Below are positions 54,320 to 64,000 of a stretch of 64,000 bases of DNA, piece after piece. This DNA comes from Orientallactaga sibirica (Eukaryota > Chordata > Mammalia > Rodentia > Dipodidae). Position numbers and translations under genes: made by a program. The notes under the pieces were generated by a model. It saw nothing but the letters and a program-made list of their open reading frames with translations, was not told the origin of the DNA and ran no database searches. The stretch is taken from the NCBI GenBank assembly GCA_036365145.1, contig JAEOAD010002183.1:1922001-1986000 (forward strand). The letters are read 5' to 3'. Positions within the stretch are counted from its first letter, which is position 1, and every line of letters begins with the position of its first letter.

Positions 54320-55385
54320 TTATTTCACCAATAAAAGCAAATTGATTATCAAAGATATTGAATAATTTTCCCTGCACTTCGCAGAGAGGGAGTTGTTAAG
54401 TCCAAAGCTCCAATCCAGGTACCTGAACTATGCCATCTCATTAGCACATTTCAAGACCATTAAAGGACAACACAAAGCCAAGTCCTGAATCCTTTAAACT
54501 TATTAAGGCAATATTTTGGTAAAGATATGTATGAGAGAGAGAGGGAGAGAGGCAATGAAAAAGCAGAGTTTTACACAAGCTCTTAAAATATACTATCTGG
54601 TACAAGCGTAATAATGACGCACATTGTGAGTGAGGAGAACAAGATGGAAAAAAATCCTCTGGCATTTATGTACCTTATAAAACTATTGATTAAATTCATC
54701 CTCAGAGTCATGTAGTATTAAGTGACAAGAAATTCAACTACAATAGTATGAGTTAATCACAACCAAACCCAGTTCTATTTTAACATTGAAGTCTAAGATG
54801 ATACAGGCTAAGCATGTCATTTCAAAGCTGAACTCAAATCCAGTTTTTATGTAGGAAAAGAGAGATAGTCACTAGACACACCCTGAATTTTCATCAGTCT
54901 TCCGGGGATTCTGTCCCCTGCGGGAGCTGCATGGGAAGGACCCGGGCTGCTCACACTGGCTGATGTGGGCTTTGAACTCATGCCAACAAGGCTCACAGGA
55001 AAGAAACCAGACCTTCTTGGAGCTTGGCTCTTCTGCACAGTGATGCAATGAAATGGACAAAGGCCTCTCTACTGAATTTGCAAGTGTAGATTAAACAGCA
55101 CTTATGAGCATGAGTTCAGAGCATAGCTGAGCTACCCCCAAGCTCATCTGTTTGAGAGGAGAAGCAGTTTCACGGCGACCTAGTATCAGGCAGCAGATTC
55201 CCAAAGAAGAGAGCAGTATAGATGCCGGATGCAGTGATCTTAATGATCACTGCATCCATACAACAGTGAGAAGAAGAAGAATCTTCTCTCCTAAATGGTA
55301 TATGGACTATAAACCATCTGGCTTCCAATATATTACCCATTGCTTAATACAAAGGAAGCAGGTGTGTATGGGCACATTTGTGCTA
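54320..55385. other. Unique sequence with a hairpin
   Basis: No coding gene established. 54870-55050 has scattered CpG; a 63-codon minus frame there has no recognised domain. See the hairpin at 55227. Confidence 0.4.
55227..55257. repeat. Perfect inverted repeat (hairpin)
   Basis: Arms ggatgcagtgatc and gatcactgcatcc are exact reverse complements (13 bp) separated by ttaat. Confidence 0.95.
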
Positions 55386-55387
55386 GT

Positions 55388-55627
55388 GTGTGTGCGTGCA
55401 CGCCTGTAGAGGCCAAAAGTCAACATCTTTCTTAATCATCTTCTACCTTATTCTTTGAGACAACGTCCCTCACTGAACCCGGAGCTCACTCATTTAGCTC
55501 ATCTAGCTAGGCAGCTTGTCCAGGGAGACTGCCATGCCCAGCATTTTTATGTGGGTGCTGGAGTTCTAAACTCAGGTTTTCATGCTAGTGTGGCAAGCAC
55601 ATTACTAACTGAGAGAGTACCCTAGTC
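55388..55627 (-). mobile_element. B4-type SINE
   Basis: 'gtgtgtgcgtgcacgcctgt', 'cgtccctcactgaacccgga', 'ctcatctagctaggcagctt', 'ggagttctaaactcaggttt' follow the antisense B4 order. Confidence 0.8.
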
Positions 55628-55643
55628 TCAAGAAGTTATTTGA

Positions 55644-55881
55644 GGGGCTGGAGAGATAGCTTAGTGGTTAAGTGCTTGCCTGTGAAGCCTAAGGACCCCG
55701 GTTTGAGGCTCAATTCTCCAGGACCCACATAAGCCAGATGCACCAAGGGTGCATACATCTGGAGTTCATTTGCAATGGCTGGAGGCTCTGTCATGCCCAT
55801 TCTCTCCCTCTCTCTCTCTCTCTCTCTCTCCCTGCCTATTTCTGTATCTCCCTCTCTCTCAAATAAATAAATAAAATAAAA
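55644..55881 (+). mobile_element. Type A SINE
   Basis: Complete type A from 'ggggctggagagatagctta', with TC tract and AAAT tail. Flanked by gttatttga / attatttga. Confidence 0.94.
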
Positions 55882-55891
55882 ATTATTTGAC

Positions 55892-56060
55892 AAGCCAGAC
55901 ATGGTGATACACGCCTTTAATCCCATTACTCTGGAGGCAGATGTAGGAGGCTCACTGTGAATTCAAGGCCATCCTGAGACTACATAGTGAATTCCAGGTC
56001 AGAGTGCTAGAGTGAATTCCAGGGGAACTAGAGTGAAACCCTACTTCAAAAAAAAAAAAA
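55892..56060 (+). mobile_element. B1 SINE with internal duplication
   Basis: Sense B1 in which 'gtgaattccagg' appears twice ('agtgaattccaggtcagagt', 'agtgaattccaggggaacta'). Flanked by ttatttgaca copies. Confidence 0.92.
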
Positions 56061-56097
56061 GTTATTTGACAAAGAAGTTATTTGACAAGAAAAATAT

Positions 56098-56470
56098 TTA
56101 TATCTGGGGAGTGAGCCATGGTCTCAGATAGAAAATATCTTTATATGAAAGTTTACTCCTTTTTAGTTTTGGTTTTTCAAAGGCCCCCACATATTTCATT
56201 ACTGTCAGTCTCTGGGTAGGGGGTGGGGGAGAGTGGGATATAACGCTAGAGATACTCCTTCCCACTCTGTGGCTGTTACAATCTTTCCGCCCATATTCCA
56301 CAATGTCACCTGAGCAGTGGAGATGTTGGAGGTCTCCTATAGTGATGAGCTCTCAGCCGTCTTTGATATTCTGCTTTGATGAGTTTTGAGTCTCCTTCGC
56401 ATATACCACCAGTTTCCTGGAGCTGGCTGTCAGGCTAGCACTGACAGCAGCACTCATATTTAATCTGCTG
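56098..56470 (-). mobile_element. L1 3' UTR, antisense, second subfamily
   Basis: Complement of 'aatatgagtgctgctgtcag', 'aaaactcatcaaagcagaat' and 'gccacagagtgggaaggagt'; these recur in sense at 60779-61060, showing a shared L1 subfamily different from the 2564/10855 copies. Confidence 0.75.
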
Positions 56471-56499
56471 CTTCGTTTGTAATGGTTTTTGTTGTGGTT

Positions 56500-56612
56500 G
56501 TTTTGTTTTAGAAGCAAGGTCTTACTCAATAGACAAACTGGCCTTGGACTCACAATAATTCTCCTGCCTCTACCTCCCAAGTGCTGGGATTACAGAAGTG
56601 AGCTGCCACAAT
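56500..56612 (-). mobile_element. Old B1 SINE
   Basis: 'aactggccttggactcacaa', 'ctcctgcctctacctcccaa', 'gtgctgggattacagaagtg' in antisense B1 order. Confidence 0.8.
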
Positions 56613-57139
56613 CAATTCCCCTGATTCAGAGACTCCAGTGACTCGGTACATGGTTTCGGATTTTCTTTCTTAGCACCGATTCCCAGGGAGGTGACTTCTC
56701 ATGGCTTTCTCTCTCAGTAAATTGTGGCCTTTCATACATGCATCCTTCAATTTTAAGAACAAGGGCTTGCCCTGTGATCTTTTTTTCTCTCATATATATA
56801 AAACGAGTTGTTGGTTTTTCGGTTTGTTCAGATTTTTAGTTGTTATTCAGGTGGAGTGCAGACTTTGGGGCTCTATATAAGCATGACCACAGTCCAGAAG
56901 CCCTGGTTCCACTTATATGACATATCAAGAACAGATAAATCCATACAAAGAGAAAGATTCATGGCTGCTTAGGGCTAGAGGGATGGTGGTTGGGAGATGA
57001 ATGTTAAAGGATACAGAGATTATGTGTGATTAAAATATCTTCAAACTGATTGTGACAAAGATTGTACAACTCTGAGAATATACTAAATATCATAGAACTG
57101 GACACTTTAAATGGGGTTGGGTAAATTGTATGGCATGGA

Positions 57140-57246
57140 AATTAAAAAAGTAAGAAAAAGAAAGCAGGAAGAAAGGGAGGGAGAGAGGAGAAAAAAGAAA
57201 GAAGGAAAGGAGGGAGGAAGTAAGAAGGAAGGGAGGAATGGAAGGA
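57140..57246 (+). repeat. Polypurine (GGAA/GAAA) tract
   Basis: About 107 bases almost entirely A and G. It could form triplex DNA; ends close to 'gaaggagaac'. Confidence 0.9.
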
Positions 57247-57361
57247 GAACACTGGTTAGGATTGTGTGCAGTTCCTTCTGCTTGCCCTGAGCAGAAGCCT
57301 CTTCAAGGACACACAACCTACCTCTGCTACCGTGAGCTCTCATCACTCTCTTACATCCACA

Positions 57362-57398
57362 ACACACACACACACACACTCACACACACACACACACA
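57362..57398. repeat. (CA)n microsatellite with one break
   Basis: CA run interrupted once by 'ctca'. Confidence 0.95.
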
Positions 57399-58398
57399 AT
57401 GGAACCTATCGTCTCAAACATGTACATTTCCACCCAAATTCCATGCAGCCCCACTCTTCTGAGCATTTCTACGACATCTTCTCTGTACCTTGAATACCTG
57501 TCCTTCCCTATTTCCCAGCTAGGGAACGCCTCATCCTCCAAGACCCTGTTGTGTGTCACACCCTTCATGATGTCTGTTCTGATCCTCTTCAGGTCATGAA
57601 GGGCCCCTTTCACCTGCAGCAGGCATTGCTGTACACAGTTGTCTGTTTAATAAGGTAGAACATTTGTCACCATGTACTACAGCCTGTTTAGATGCACATG
57701 TCTTTCTAAATGAAACTTAGTTCATGAAGGATGAATGCCATATTTTGTTTATCTTGAAGCAGTGGCTGCCTTGCAGATGGTATTAAGTAAATATTTGCCA
57801 AAGGAATTCATAGCAGGGTGGCATCCTGACTCTACAACACAGGTCATTAGAAGCTCACTAAAGCTCCTGTTTCCCAATTACAGTGCTTTCACCAAGACAG
57901 TGTCCAAATTCTCAAATTTCTACCTCAAGTAAGAACCTATTTTCAACATGCCCCCTGCTCAAGGAAGTGACTTTCAGCCCAGAGACCCCTCCTTTGCTCA
58001 GGCAAGAGTCCCTTCATGGCATGCACAACAGGGAGTGTAACATGGAAGGCAGAGAGACACGTGGCTATGAAGTCAAGCAGATGTACAAGGCTAGGTTTAG
58101 ACCCACAAGAAGGAATAAGAAATCAGCAGGTCTAACATCATTAAACTTCACAGAAATTCTTGACCAGAATCAGGTCTGAAAGGAAATCCAAATATTTGCT
58201 TGCTGTTAAGTCTAGAAGTTTCTGTACATAAACCAAACATCCTGATCAAAAGAAACAGAAAACCTCAAAACTGACCAGATCAGACAAGAAAAATGTGAAG
58301 CACAGAAGAAGGTCCATCAAGCCAGGGAGAAAGGGTTGGATGCTGGCGTGACAATTGCTTCATGAACATGCACAGGAAGCTGTTTTCCCCTTCTTGTG

Positions 58399-58763
58399 GC
58401 GTGTGTGTATGTGCATGCATGTGTGTATTCATGCTTGTATGTATATGGGCACACATGTGGGGAACATGCATGTATATGTGTGCACATGCATGTGAAGGTC
58501 AACACCAGGTATATTTTTCAATCATTCTTCCACCTTATTTTTTTCAAGATAGGGTCTCTCACTGAACCTGGGACTTATCAAATCCACTAGACTAGCTAGC
58601 CAGTGGGTCTCTGGATCTTCTTGTGTCCACTTCTCCAGTGCTGGCATTGTAGGCATGTGCCCCATCCCATGTCCAACTTTTACTTGGGTTCTGGAGAGTC
58701 AAACTCAGGTCCTCATGCTTCTGAGGCAAGCAGTTTTACCCACTGAGCTATCTCCCCAGCTCC
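58399..58763 (-). mobile_element. B4-type SINE with TG-rich tail
   Basis: TGCATG-rich edge (58399-58495) followed by 'gggtctctcactgaacctgg', 'gactagctagccagtgggtc', 'ggagagtcaaactcaggtcc' and 'tgagctatctccccagctcc', a well-preserved antisense B4. Confidence 0.88.
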
Positions 58764-58764
58764 T

Positions 58765-59780
58765 TTTCAAATGTATGTATTTTATGCATTTATATTGAAT
58801 ACCATGCATAGAATTTCTCAACATGAATTCAGTTAATCTGAATGAGATTTTTATTCTCCACAAACAGTTCTGAATTGAAGATCCTCTTCGGATATGATCA
58901 CTGACAGACAGGGCTACTTCAAAATACACAACTGATGTAAATGTAGGTGTCTCCTTTCCATGCTTATAGCTTTGGTACAATAACACAAACTTACAAATTA
59001 AATGGAAGCAAAACTTCAAAGTTCAACCACGATGAAATTAAAAACTTCCATCCTTTCATTTTGTTGAAAGTGTTTCACAGCATGCATATAATGCTTACGA
59101 TGCTGTCATTTTTGAGTGTTGCTTGCCTACACTGCCCTGCATGGTAGAATGACTCATCTCTCCCACCATTCTTCTCAACTGAATCTGCTGTGGCACCTCC
59201 ATTCACGCCAAGCTTCAAGGTGTCATTTGCCCTTCTCTGGAGTGCATATGATCATAAATGTAGGAGTTGAAATGATGCCCAAGTAGTAGTGGTAAATTAC
59301 TCATCCGATAACTCTAACTATAAAATTGAGAGACTATGTTAAGTTATATTTATATGGATCCCAGCTGGAAAAACATTCTGATAGATCAGCCATCCACCCT
59401 GGTAGCATTCTCCTGTTTGTCAAACCTCTCATTTTGGGCCCAATGAGAGACAAACCTTCCCATAGCCAGAAACCTTGAGGACACAGCAGCTCTGACCATG
59501 GCAGGCTGTCAGCCTTTACATAGAGGTGTACACTTGCCTGACCAATTTTCCCCATACATCACAGATGAAGGCAGAAATTCTCAGGAAGGCCATGGCACTC
59601 TGGCTCCAGCAAACCTTTCTAGGACAGCTATTTACCCAGCCTGAAGTCACCTCCCTTGACCCTTCTCTGCCTGACCACACTTGGCCATGTCCCTGGGAAG
59701 GCCAAGATAGCAGTGAACAAAGGTAGTCCACAGTAAATTGTTTTATAAAGGGTTTGTCCTGCCATGCTTGGTTTGTCACT
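58765..59780. other. Unique sequence, no gene seen
   Basis: Small unsupported frames; no repeat recognised. Confidence 0.4.
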
Positions 59781-59782
59781 TG

Positions 59783-60235
59783 TTAATTGTAGTAAAATAG
59801 ACACACCATAAAATTGAGCATTTTAATCACTTTTTAGGAGGGCATGTGACTGACATTAAGAAAGTCAGATCGGGGTGCAACCAATCTGCAGAACTTTTGC
59901 ATCTTATGAAACTTGAACTCTACCCCTATTCAACACTACCTCCCCAATTCCTTTATTACCTCAACCCCATGTATACCACCTTTCTACTTTCTGTTTCTGA
60001 GTTTGCCTATGCAGAAGCCACTTACATAAGTAAGCTTGGACTTGCATATTCCACTTAGCACAATGTCCTCACAGTTTACCCATATGCAAATGTGTCAGAT
60101 CTGCCTTCCGCTTGAAAGCTGAATAATATTCCATTGGGTTAGGGTTAGGGTTTTATTTATCCATTCATGTCAGTGGAGACTTGAGTTGCTTCCATCTTTG
60201 GGTATTGTGAATAACACTGCTATAAACATGGACAT
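59783..60235. mobile_element. Ancient L1 fragment with telomere-like tract
   Basis: 'aaaattgagcattttaatca', 'ccaatctgcagaacttttgc', 'ctgaataatattccattg' and 'tatccattcatgtcagtgga', 'ttgtgaataacactgctat' track a widely known old L1 segment. Strand of the parent L1 is not certain. The usual 'tgtatataccacatttt' piece is replaced by (TTAGGG)n. Confidence 0.7.
60134..60152 (+). repeat. Short interstitial telomere-like repeat
   Basis: gggttagggttagggtt, 17 exact bases of telomere repeat (about 2.8 units) within the L1 fragment. Confidence 0.85.
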
Positions 60236-60239
60236 GTCC

Positions 60240-60775
60240 TGTGGGCTTTTGATTGTTTTGTTTTATTGAATTGGTTGATTGTTTGGGAACCTCTGAATTT
60301 TTCAGCTTTCCCAATCTCCTCAAGCCTGGAGAACTTGTCTTTAGGATGTGATACTGTGTTCCCCAGTGTCCAAACATCTTCTGCTTCAGGCATGGAAGGG
60401 AGCTGATAGTGGGCTGGACTCCACAACCACCTGCAGGTATTTGACTATGCTCCAGTGGAAAAGAGGTGAACTGGTCTGGCAGGGTCATTCTTAGCCACCA
60501 GCCATGGAGCCTCGCATCAGTGTGGAACCCTCTGGCATGCCCTCGGGCAGGTTCTGCCCCATGGAAATGCCAATTAAATAAAACATGACAAGAGGAGCTA
60601 AAAGATTATGTCTATCAAAAACTCTTCTAAATGTCTATGTTCATCCCTTTTGATCCCTGCTGATCTTACTCTTGGTTACAGAATCTGCTTATAACAGGCA
60701 GAAAATACCAGGGAGACCCAAGACCCATCAGGACAGCAAGAAAGCCAACTATCTAGCATGAGACAATCATCTTGA
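60240..60775. other. Unassigned sequence
   Basis: A 107-codon minus frame (60165-60488) crosses into the L1 fragment and is unsupported. Confidence 0.4.
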
Positions 60776-60778
60776 TCA

Positions 60779-61076
60779 CACCTGCAGGGGCCCGGGAGAC
60801 ATCACAGAGGAAGTGGAGGTTAAATATGAGTGCTGCTCTCACTGCTAGCCAGAGAACCTCCTCCAGGGAGATGGAGGCAGATGCTGAGGAGACTCAAACT
60901 CATCAGAGCAGAAAAAGAGAGGTTTTGCCCAGAGCTCAAATGCTAAAGGACACTTACAGAACACCCTCCAAGGAGCAGGGAACACTCTGGAAGAAGAGGC
61001 AGAAAGATTGTAAGTGCCACAGGGTGGGAAGGAGTATACTTGAAGCACATTTCCCCTCCACTTCCTCCCCCCCCAA

Positions 61077-61125
<49 letters not shown>

Positions 61126-61330
61126 GAGAAAGAGAGAGAGACTAACTGGTGCATGCATGACCCTACAGTGAACACTGATAATCCCACCTAGGAGGGCCCT
61201 TGGGAAAATCAGGGTAGGGAAAGGGAAAATAAGAGTATAACCTGTAGGAATAGAACCAATATGCAATTTGTAAAATGGTATGAATGCTTTACAATGGAAT
61301 GTGTATCACAGTTTGAAAACTGAGTTAATA
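60779..61330 (+). mobile_element. L1 3' UTR, sense, second subfamily
   Basis: 'aatatgagtgctgctctcac', 'caaatgctaaaggacactta', 'ggaacactctggaagaagag', 'agtgccacagggtgggaagg', and 'actgagttaataaaaataaa' at the 3' end. A (CA)n run (61078-61123) lies inside. The 139-codon plus frame at 60772-61191 comes from this repeat. Confidence 0.75.
61078..61123. repeat. (CA)n microsatellite in L1 tail
   Basis: Pure CA run preceded by a C-rich patch. Confidence 0.96.
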
Positions 61331-61344
61331 AAAATAAATTCCCA

Positions 61345-61560
61345 GAGTGCAGTGATTGCGCTGTGGTTAAGGCATTTGCCTACAAAGCCTAATGACCTGA
61401 GTTTGATTCCCCAGTGCCTACCTAAAGCCAGATACACAAAGTGGTGCATGCATCTGGAGTTCCCTTGCAGTGGCCAGAGGCCCCAGAACCCATTCTCTCT
61501 GTCTCTCTTCTCTCTATTTCTCTCTGCTTACAAGTAAATAAATAAAAATAATTGAAAAAA
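61345..61560 (+). mobile_element. Type A SINE, left half of an inverted pair
   Basis: The first bases of the head are changed ('gtgattgcgctgtggttaag'), then a good type A body ('gtttgattccccagtgcc', 'gtgcatgcatctggagttcc') and tail. Confidence 0.88.
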
Positions 61561-61597
61561 AAATTTCCTGTTTCGAAACATTTTGTTCACTATTTTT

Positions 61598-61654
61598 TAA
61601 AATATTTTATTATTTATTTATTTATTTGAGAGAGAGAGATACAGAAATAGGCAG

Positions 61655-61688
<34 letters not shown>

Positions 61689-61843
61689 GGTGCACCGGGG
61701 CCTCTAGCCACTGCAAACGAACTCCAGATGCATGCACCCCCTTGTGCATCTGTCTTACGTGGGTCCTGGAAAATCAAGCCTCAAACCGGGGTCCTTAGGC
61801 TTCATAGGCAAGCGTTTAACAGCTAAGCCATCTCTCCAGCCCA
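61598..61843 (-). mobile_element. Type A SINE, right half of an inverted pair
   Basis: Exact 16-bp TSD tttgttcactattttt at 61582-61597 and 61844-61859. Long GA tract. It shares with the 55644 copy an insertion giving 'aatcaagcctcaaaccgg' (there 'ggtttgaggctcaattc'). Confidence 0.95.
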
Positions 61844-61861
61844 TTTGTTCACTATTTTTAT

Positions 61862-62290
61862 GCCTGCCAGATAGCCACCAGCTACATCAAGTCCAGGATT
61901 AAAGGACTGCTTATAGATCAAAAAATTATGGTCCAGAGGACAAGCTTGCATCTGCTTCACCTCATGCTCCAAGGTAAAATGGCAAAAATGGTGTCCTCTG
62001 TGCTCCAAGTCTGCTCCGCCTTCATCTCCTCCCATACCAGGGAAGCAGCAAGTGCCCAGAGCTTTCGGGGCAAAAACATGAGAGATACAGGCAGACATGA
62101 CCTATCTATCACTGGAGGCACAGAAAGGGGGCTCCTGGCCCCCTGCACACACTTCCCAAAATGATTGATGGGAATGCCAGCAGCAGGAAATCTCTTCTTT
62201 AACAGTAAACACAGTGTTTGCCTTTGCTGTTGTGTCATGAATTTCTGGTGATAAAAATTCTGCTGCAAGTAAGTTTACTTAAGATCACTG
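61862..62290. other. Unique sequence
   Basis: Frames on both strands at 61823-62268 (up to 103 codons) overlap; no domain. Confidence 0.35.
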
Positions 62291-62295
62291 ACTAG

Positions 62296-62487
62296 GGGCT
62301 GGGGAGATGGCTTAGCAGTTAAAGGCACTTGCTTAAAATCCTGCTGTCCCAGGTTCAATTCTCCAGTACGCATGTAAAGCCACATTCATAAAATGGTTCA
62401 TGTGTCTATCGTTCATTTGCAGTGTGGCCCAGGCGCTAATGCACCCATGCTCACTCTGTTTCACTGTCTGGCAAATAAATAAATAAA
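62296..62487 (+). mobile_element. Type A SINE, diverged
   Basis: 'taggggctggggagatggct', 'aggttcaattctccagtacg', 'gttcatttgcagtgtggccc' and AAAT tail. TSD aagatcactgact / aagatttctgact (11 of 13). Confidence 0.9.
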
Positions 62488-62489
62488 GA

Positions 62490-63098
62490 TTTCTGACTGT
62501 AACGTGTTTCTTAAATTTTTCCTCCCCACTTGAAAGAATTCCAGACTGTCCCATTTCCATTCTCCTTCCAATGATCTCTACATCAATCAAGAAACAAATG
62601 AAATTATTTCAATTATTCTTCCATTTCCCATCTGTTTAGCTATACCTTCTCTTCCCCAGGTCATCATCCCCAGCATTTACAGAACTTTTGGGATTCTACA
62701 TCCCCCAAGGAGATGAGCCAGGGAAATAATCACTTATATAGGAACCTTCACCTTGGAGGACATCAGCCTGTGTGTCCCTGACAGTTGCTCCCAATTACTG
62801 TCCCCGAGTTGCCTTTTGTTCTTTGTCCCTGTCGCCTCCAAAGTTCACAGCTCTTGAGCTGACCAACTCCATCACCCTCTTGATCCTCCTGTGTGCTAAG
62901 CCTTGCTGAAAAGTCTGCACAGCCAGGGCCATCCGCCCACGTCAAGTTCTTGATCACACAGCTCTTCCCATCTGTTCCAACCCTCAGAGAGCTCACGAGT
63001 TGGTCTTCCTCAATTGTTGAAGCTGAATTTAACCAACAGAAAACAATCAGAAAAATCCAAGCTGGGATTTGTGCAACTGCATGGACCCTTCAAAATTC
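62490..63098. other. Unassigned sequence
   Basis: No gene or repeat recognised. Confidence 0.4.
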
Positions 63099-63102
63099 TT
63101 TT

Positions 63103-63297
63103 TCTTAATATTTATTTATTTATTTTTGCAGAGAGAGATGGAGACAGAGAGAAAATAGATGAACCAGGGACTCCAGCCAATGAAAACAAACTCCAGACAC
63201 ATGTGCCACTTTGTGCATCTGGCTTTATGTGGGTTCTGGAGAATCGAACCAGGGTCATTAGGCTTTGCAAGCAAGTGCTAAGCCATCTCTCCATCCA
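63103..63297 (-). mobile_element. Type A SINE
   Basis: Antisense type A: ATTT left end, 'aaactccagacacatgtgcc', 'ggagaatcgaaccagggtca', 'gccatctctccatcca'. Confidence 0.92.
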
Positions 63298-63392
63298 GAA
63301 ACTGTGTAGTCCAGGCTGGCCTTGAACTCCTTATCCTCCTGCCTCTGCCTCTTCAGCAATTTGCTACTGGCATGTGCCACCACAACCAGCTA
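63298..63392 (-). mobile_element. B1 SINE fragment
   Basis: 'gtagtccaggctggccttga', 'atcctcctgcctctgcctct', 'catgtgccaccacaaccag' in antisense B1 order, abutting the SINE before it. A short sense B1 start ('gagctaggcatggtggcaca') follows at 63408-63440. Confidence 0.8.
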
Positions 63393-63564
63393 AAATTCTT
63401 AAAGTTGAGCTAGGCATGGTGGCACATACCTATAAACCCATAAAGGACAATAATGGGAATATCGAAAATTTTCAATATGAATTACATATTAAATATTTTA
63501 TAATTGTTAAAAGGTTTTAGTATAAATTTTATATTGTGATTAGATAGAATAATACCCCATTTCC

Positions 63565-64000
63565 TAGTATGTTAATGATGAAGTACTTAGGGGTGAAAGA
63601 TCCTGAAGCCTACAACCACTCTCAAGCAAAAATTAAACACCTGGGCTGGAGAGATGGCTTAGTGGTTAAGGCGCCTGCCTCCTAAGCCTAAGAACGCTGG
63701 TTCCAATCTCCAGCAGTTCCAATCTCCAGGTCCCACGTTTAGCCAGATGCAGTGACACAAGGGCACAATGCCGCACTTGACCACAAGGGAGCGCATGCAT
63801 CTGGATTTCGTTCACAACAGCTGAGAGACTGCTGGCGCGTCCATCACTATGTCTCCCTCTCACTCGCTTTCTGTTTCTCTCTGTGTCTCTCTCCAAAAAT
63901 AAATAAAAAGTAATTTTAAAAATTTTTAAAAATTAAACACTTTATACACATGAACACACACACATACATGTGCTGAAGCAACTACTACAAAATTTCAATA
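63565..64000 (+). mobile_element. Old L1 3' end, split by a SINE, runs off window
   Basis: 'taatgatgaagtacttaggg', 'gtgaaagatcctgaagcct', 'caaccactctcaagcaa' and the CA-rich region after the SINE follow an old mammal-wide L1 3' UTR. Confidence 0.6.
63641..63927 (+). mobile_element. tRNA-headed SINE, type B
   Basis: Exact TSD aaaaattaaacac at 63628-63640 and 63928-63940. Doubled ttccaatctccag segment (63709-63729). CTCF-like core decayed to ccacaagggagcgc. Confidence 0.95.

Larger units (their letters stand above)
56620..58395. other. Mostly unique sequence with simple repeats
   Basis: A polypurine tract covers about 57140-57246 and a (CA)n run 57362-57398. Frames at 57379-57613 and 57883-58179 have no recognised domain. 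Confidence 0.4.

Noticed and set aside
60772..61191. 139-codon plus-strand open frame
   Set aside because: It is the L1 3' UTR plus a CA microsatellite, not a gene.

Overview
The window looks like ordinary non-coding DNA (intergenic or deep intronic) from a rodent nuclear genome. I found no protein-coding gene, tRNA, rRNA or CRISPR array that I can defend. Open frames are short (longest about 199 codons) and most lie in repeats.

The rodent call rests on the repeats. B1 (7SL-derived) copies have a right half unlike the standard mouse form. B4/ID-B1 composites and rodent-type L1 3' tails are present. A very abundant tRNA-headed SINE begins ggctggagagatggctta, carries a B box (GGTTCRANTCC) and ends in a (TC)n then (AATAAA)n tail. 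This head belongs to the B2 superfamily. The body matches what I know of the DIP elements of jerboas and jumping mice (Dipodoidea). That is inference; a murid is less likely because typical mouse B2 tails are absent. I call the two forms type A (body 'gccagatgcacaaggtgg') and type B (body 'agaacgctggttccaatc', often followed by a CTCF-like core).

Layout: 1-9 kb holds old B1/B4 copies, an L1 tail inserted into a SINE, and a split L1 3' end. 9-13 kb is unique sequence, then a 1-kb L1 3' UTR and a MaLR-type LTR. 13.4-16 kb is nearly repeat-free and holds the best hint of a transcript (minus strand): a ZNF143-like motif, an ATG with a good Kozak context running into a consensus splice donor, and a possible 3' UTR with AATAAA. 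16-18.7 kb is LTRs and SINEs. 18.75-20.1 kb is unique with some CpG. 25-38 kb is SINE- and LTR-dense, with two related LTRs in opposite orientation. A solo LTR with an intact target duplication sits at 39.2-39.6 kb. A two-LTR MaLR element sits at 46.5-48.6 kb. 49-64 kb mixes SINE pairs, L1 tails and unique stretches, with a short telomere-like tract at 60.1 kb.

The genes do not 'work together' because none is established. The main content is a readable record of nested retrotransposition, with many exact target-site duplications (TSDs) that order the insertions in time. SINE and LTR assignments are by eye; subfamily names would need RepeatMasker.
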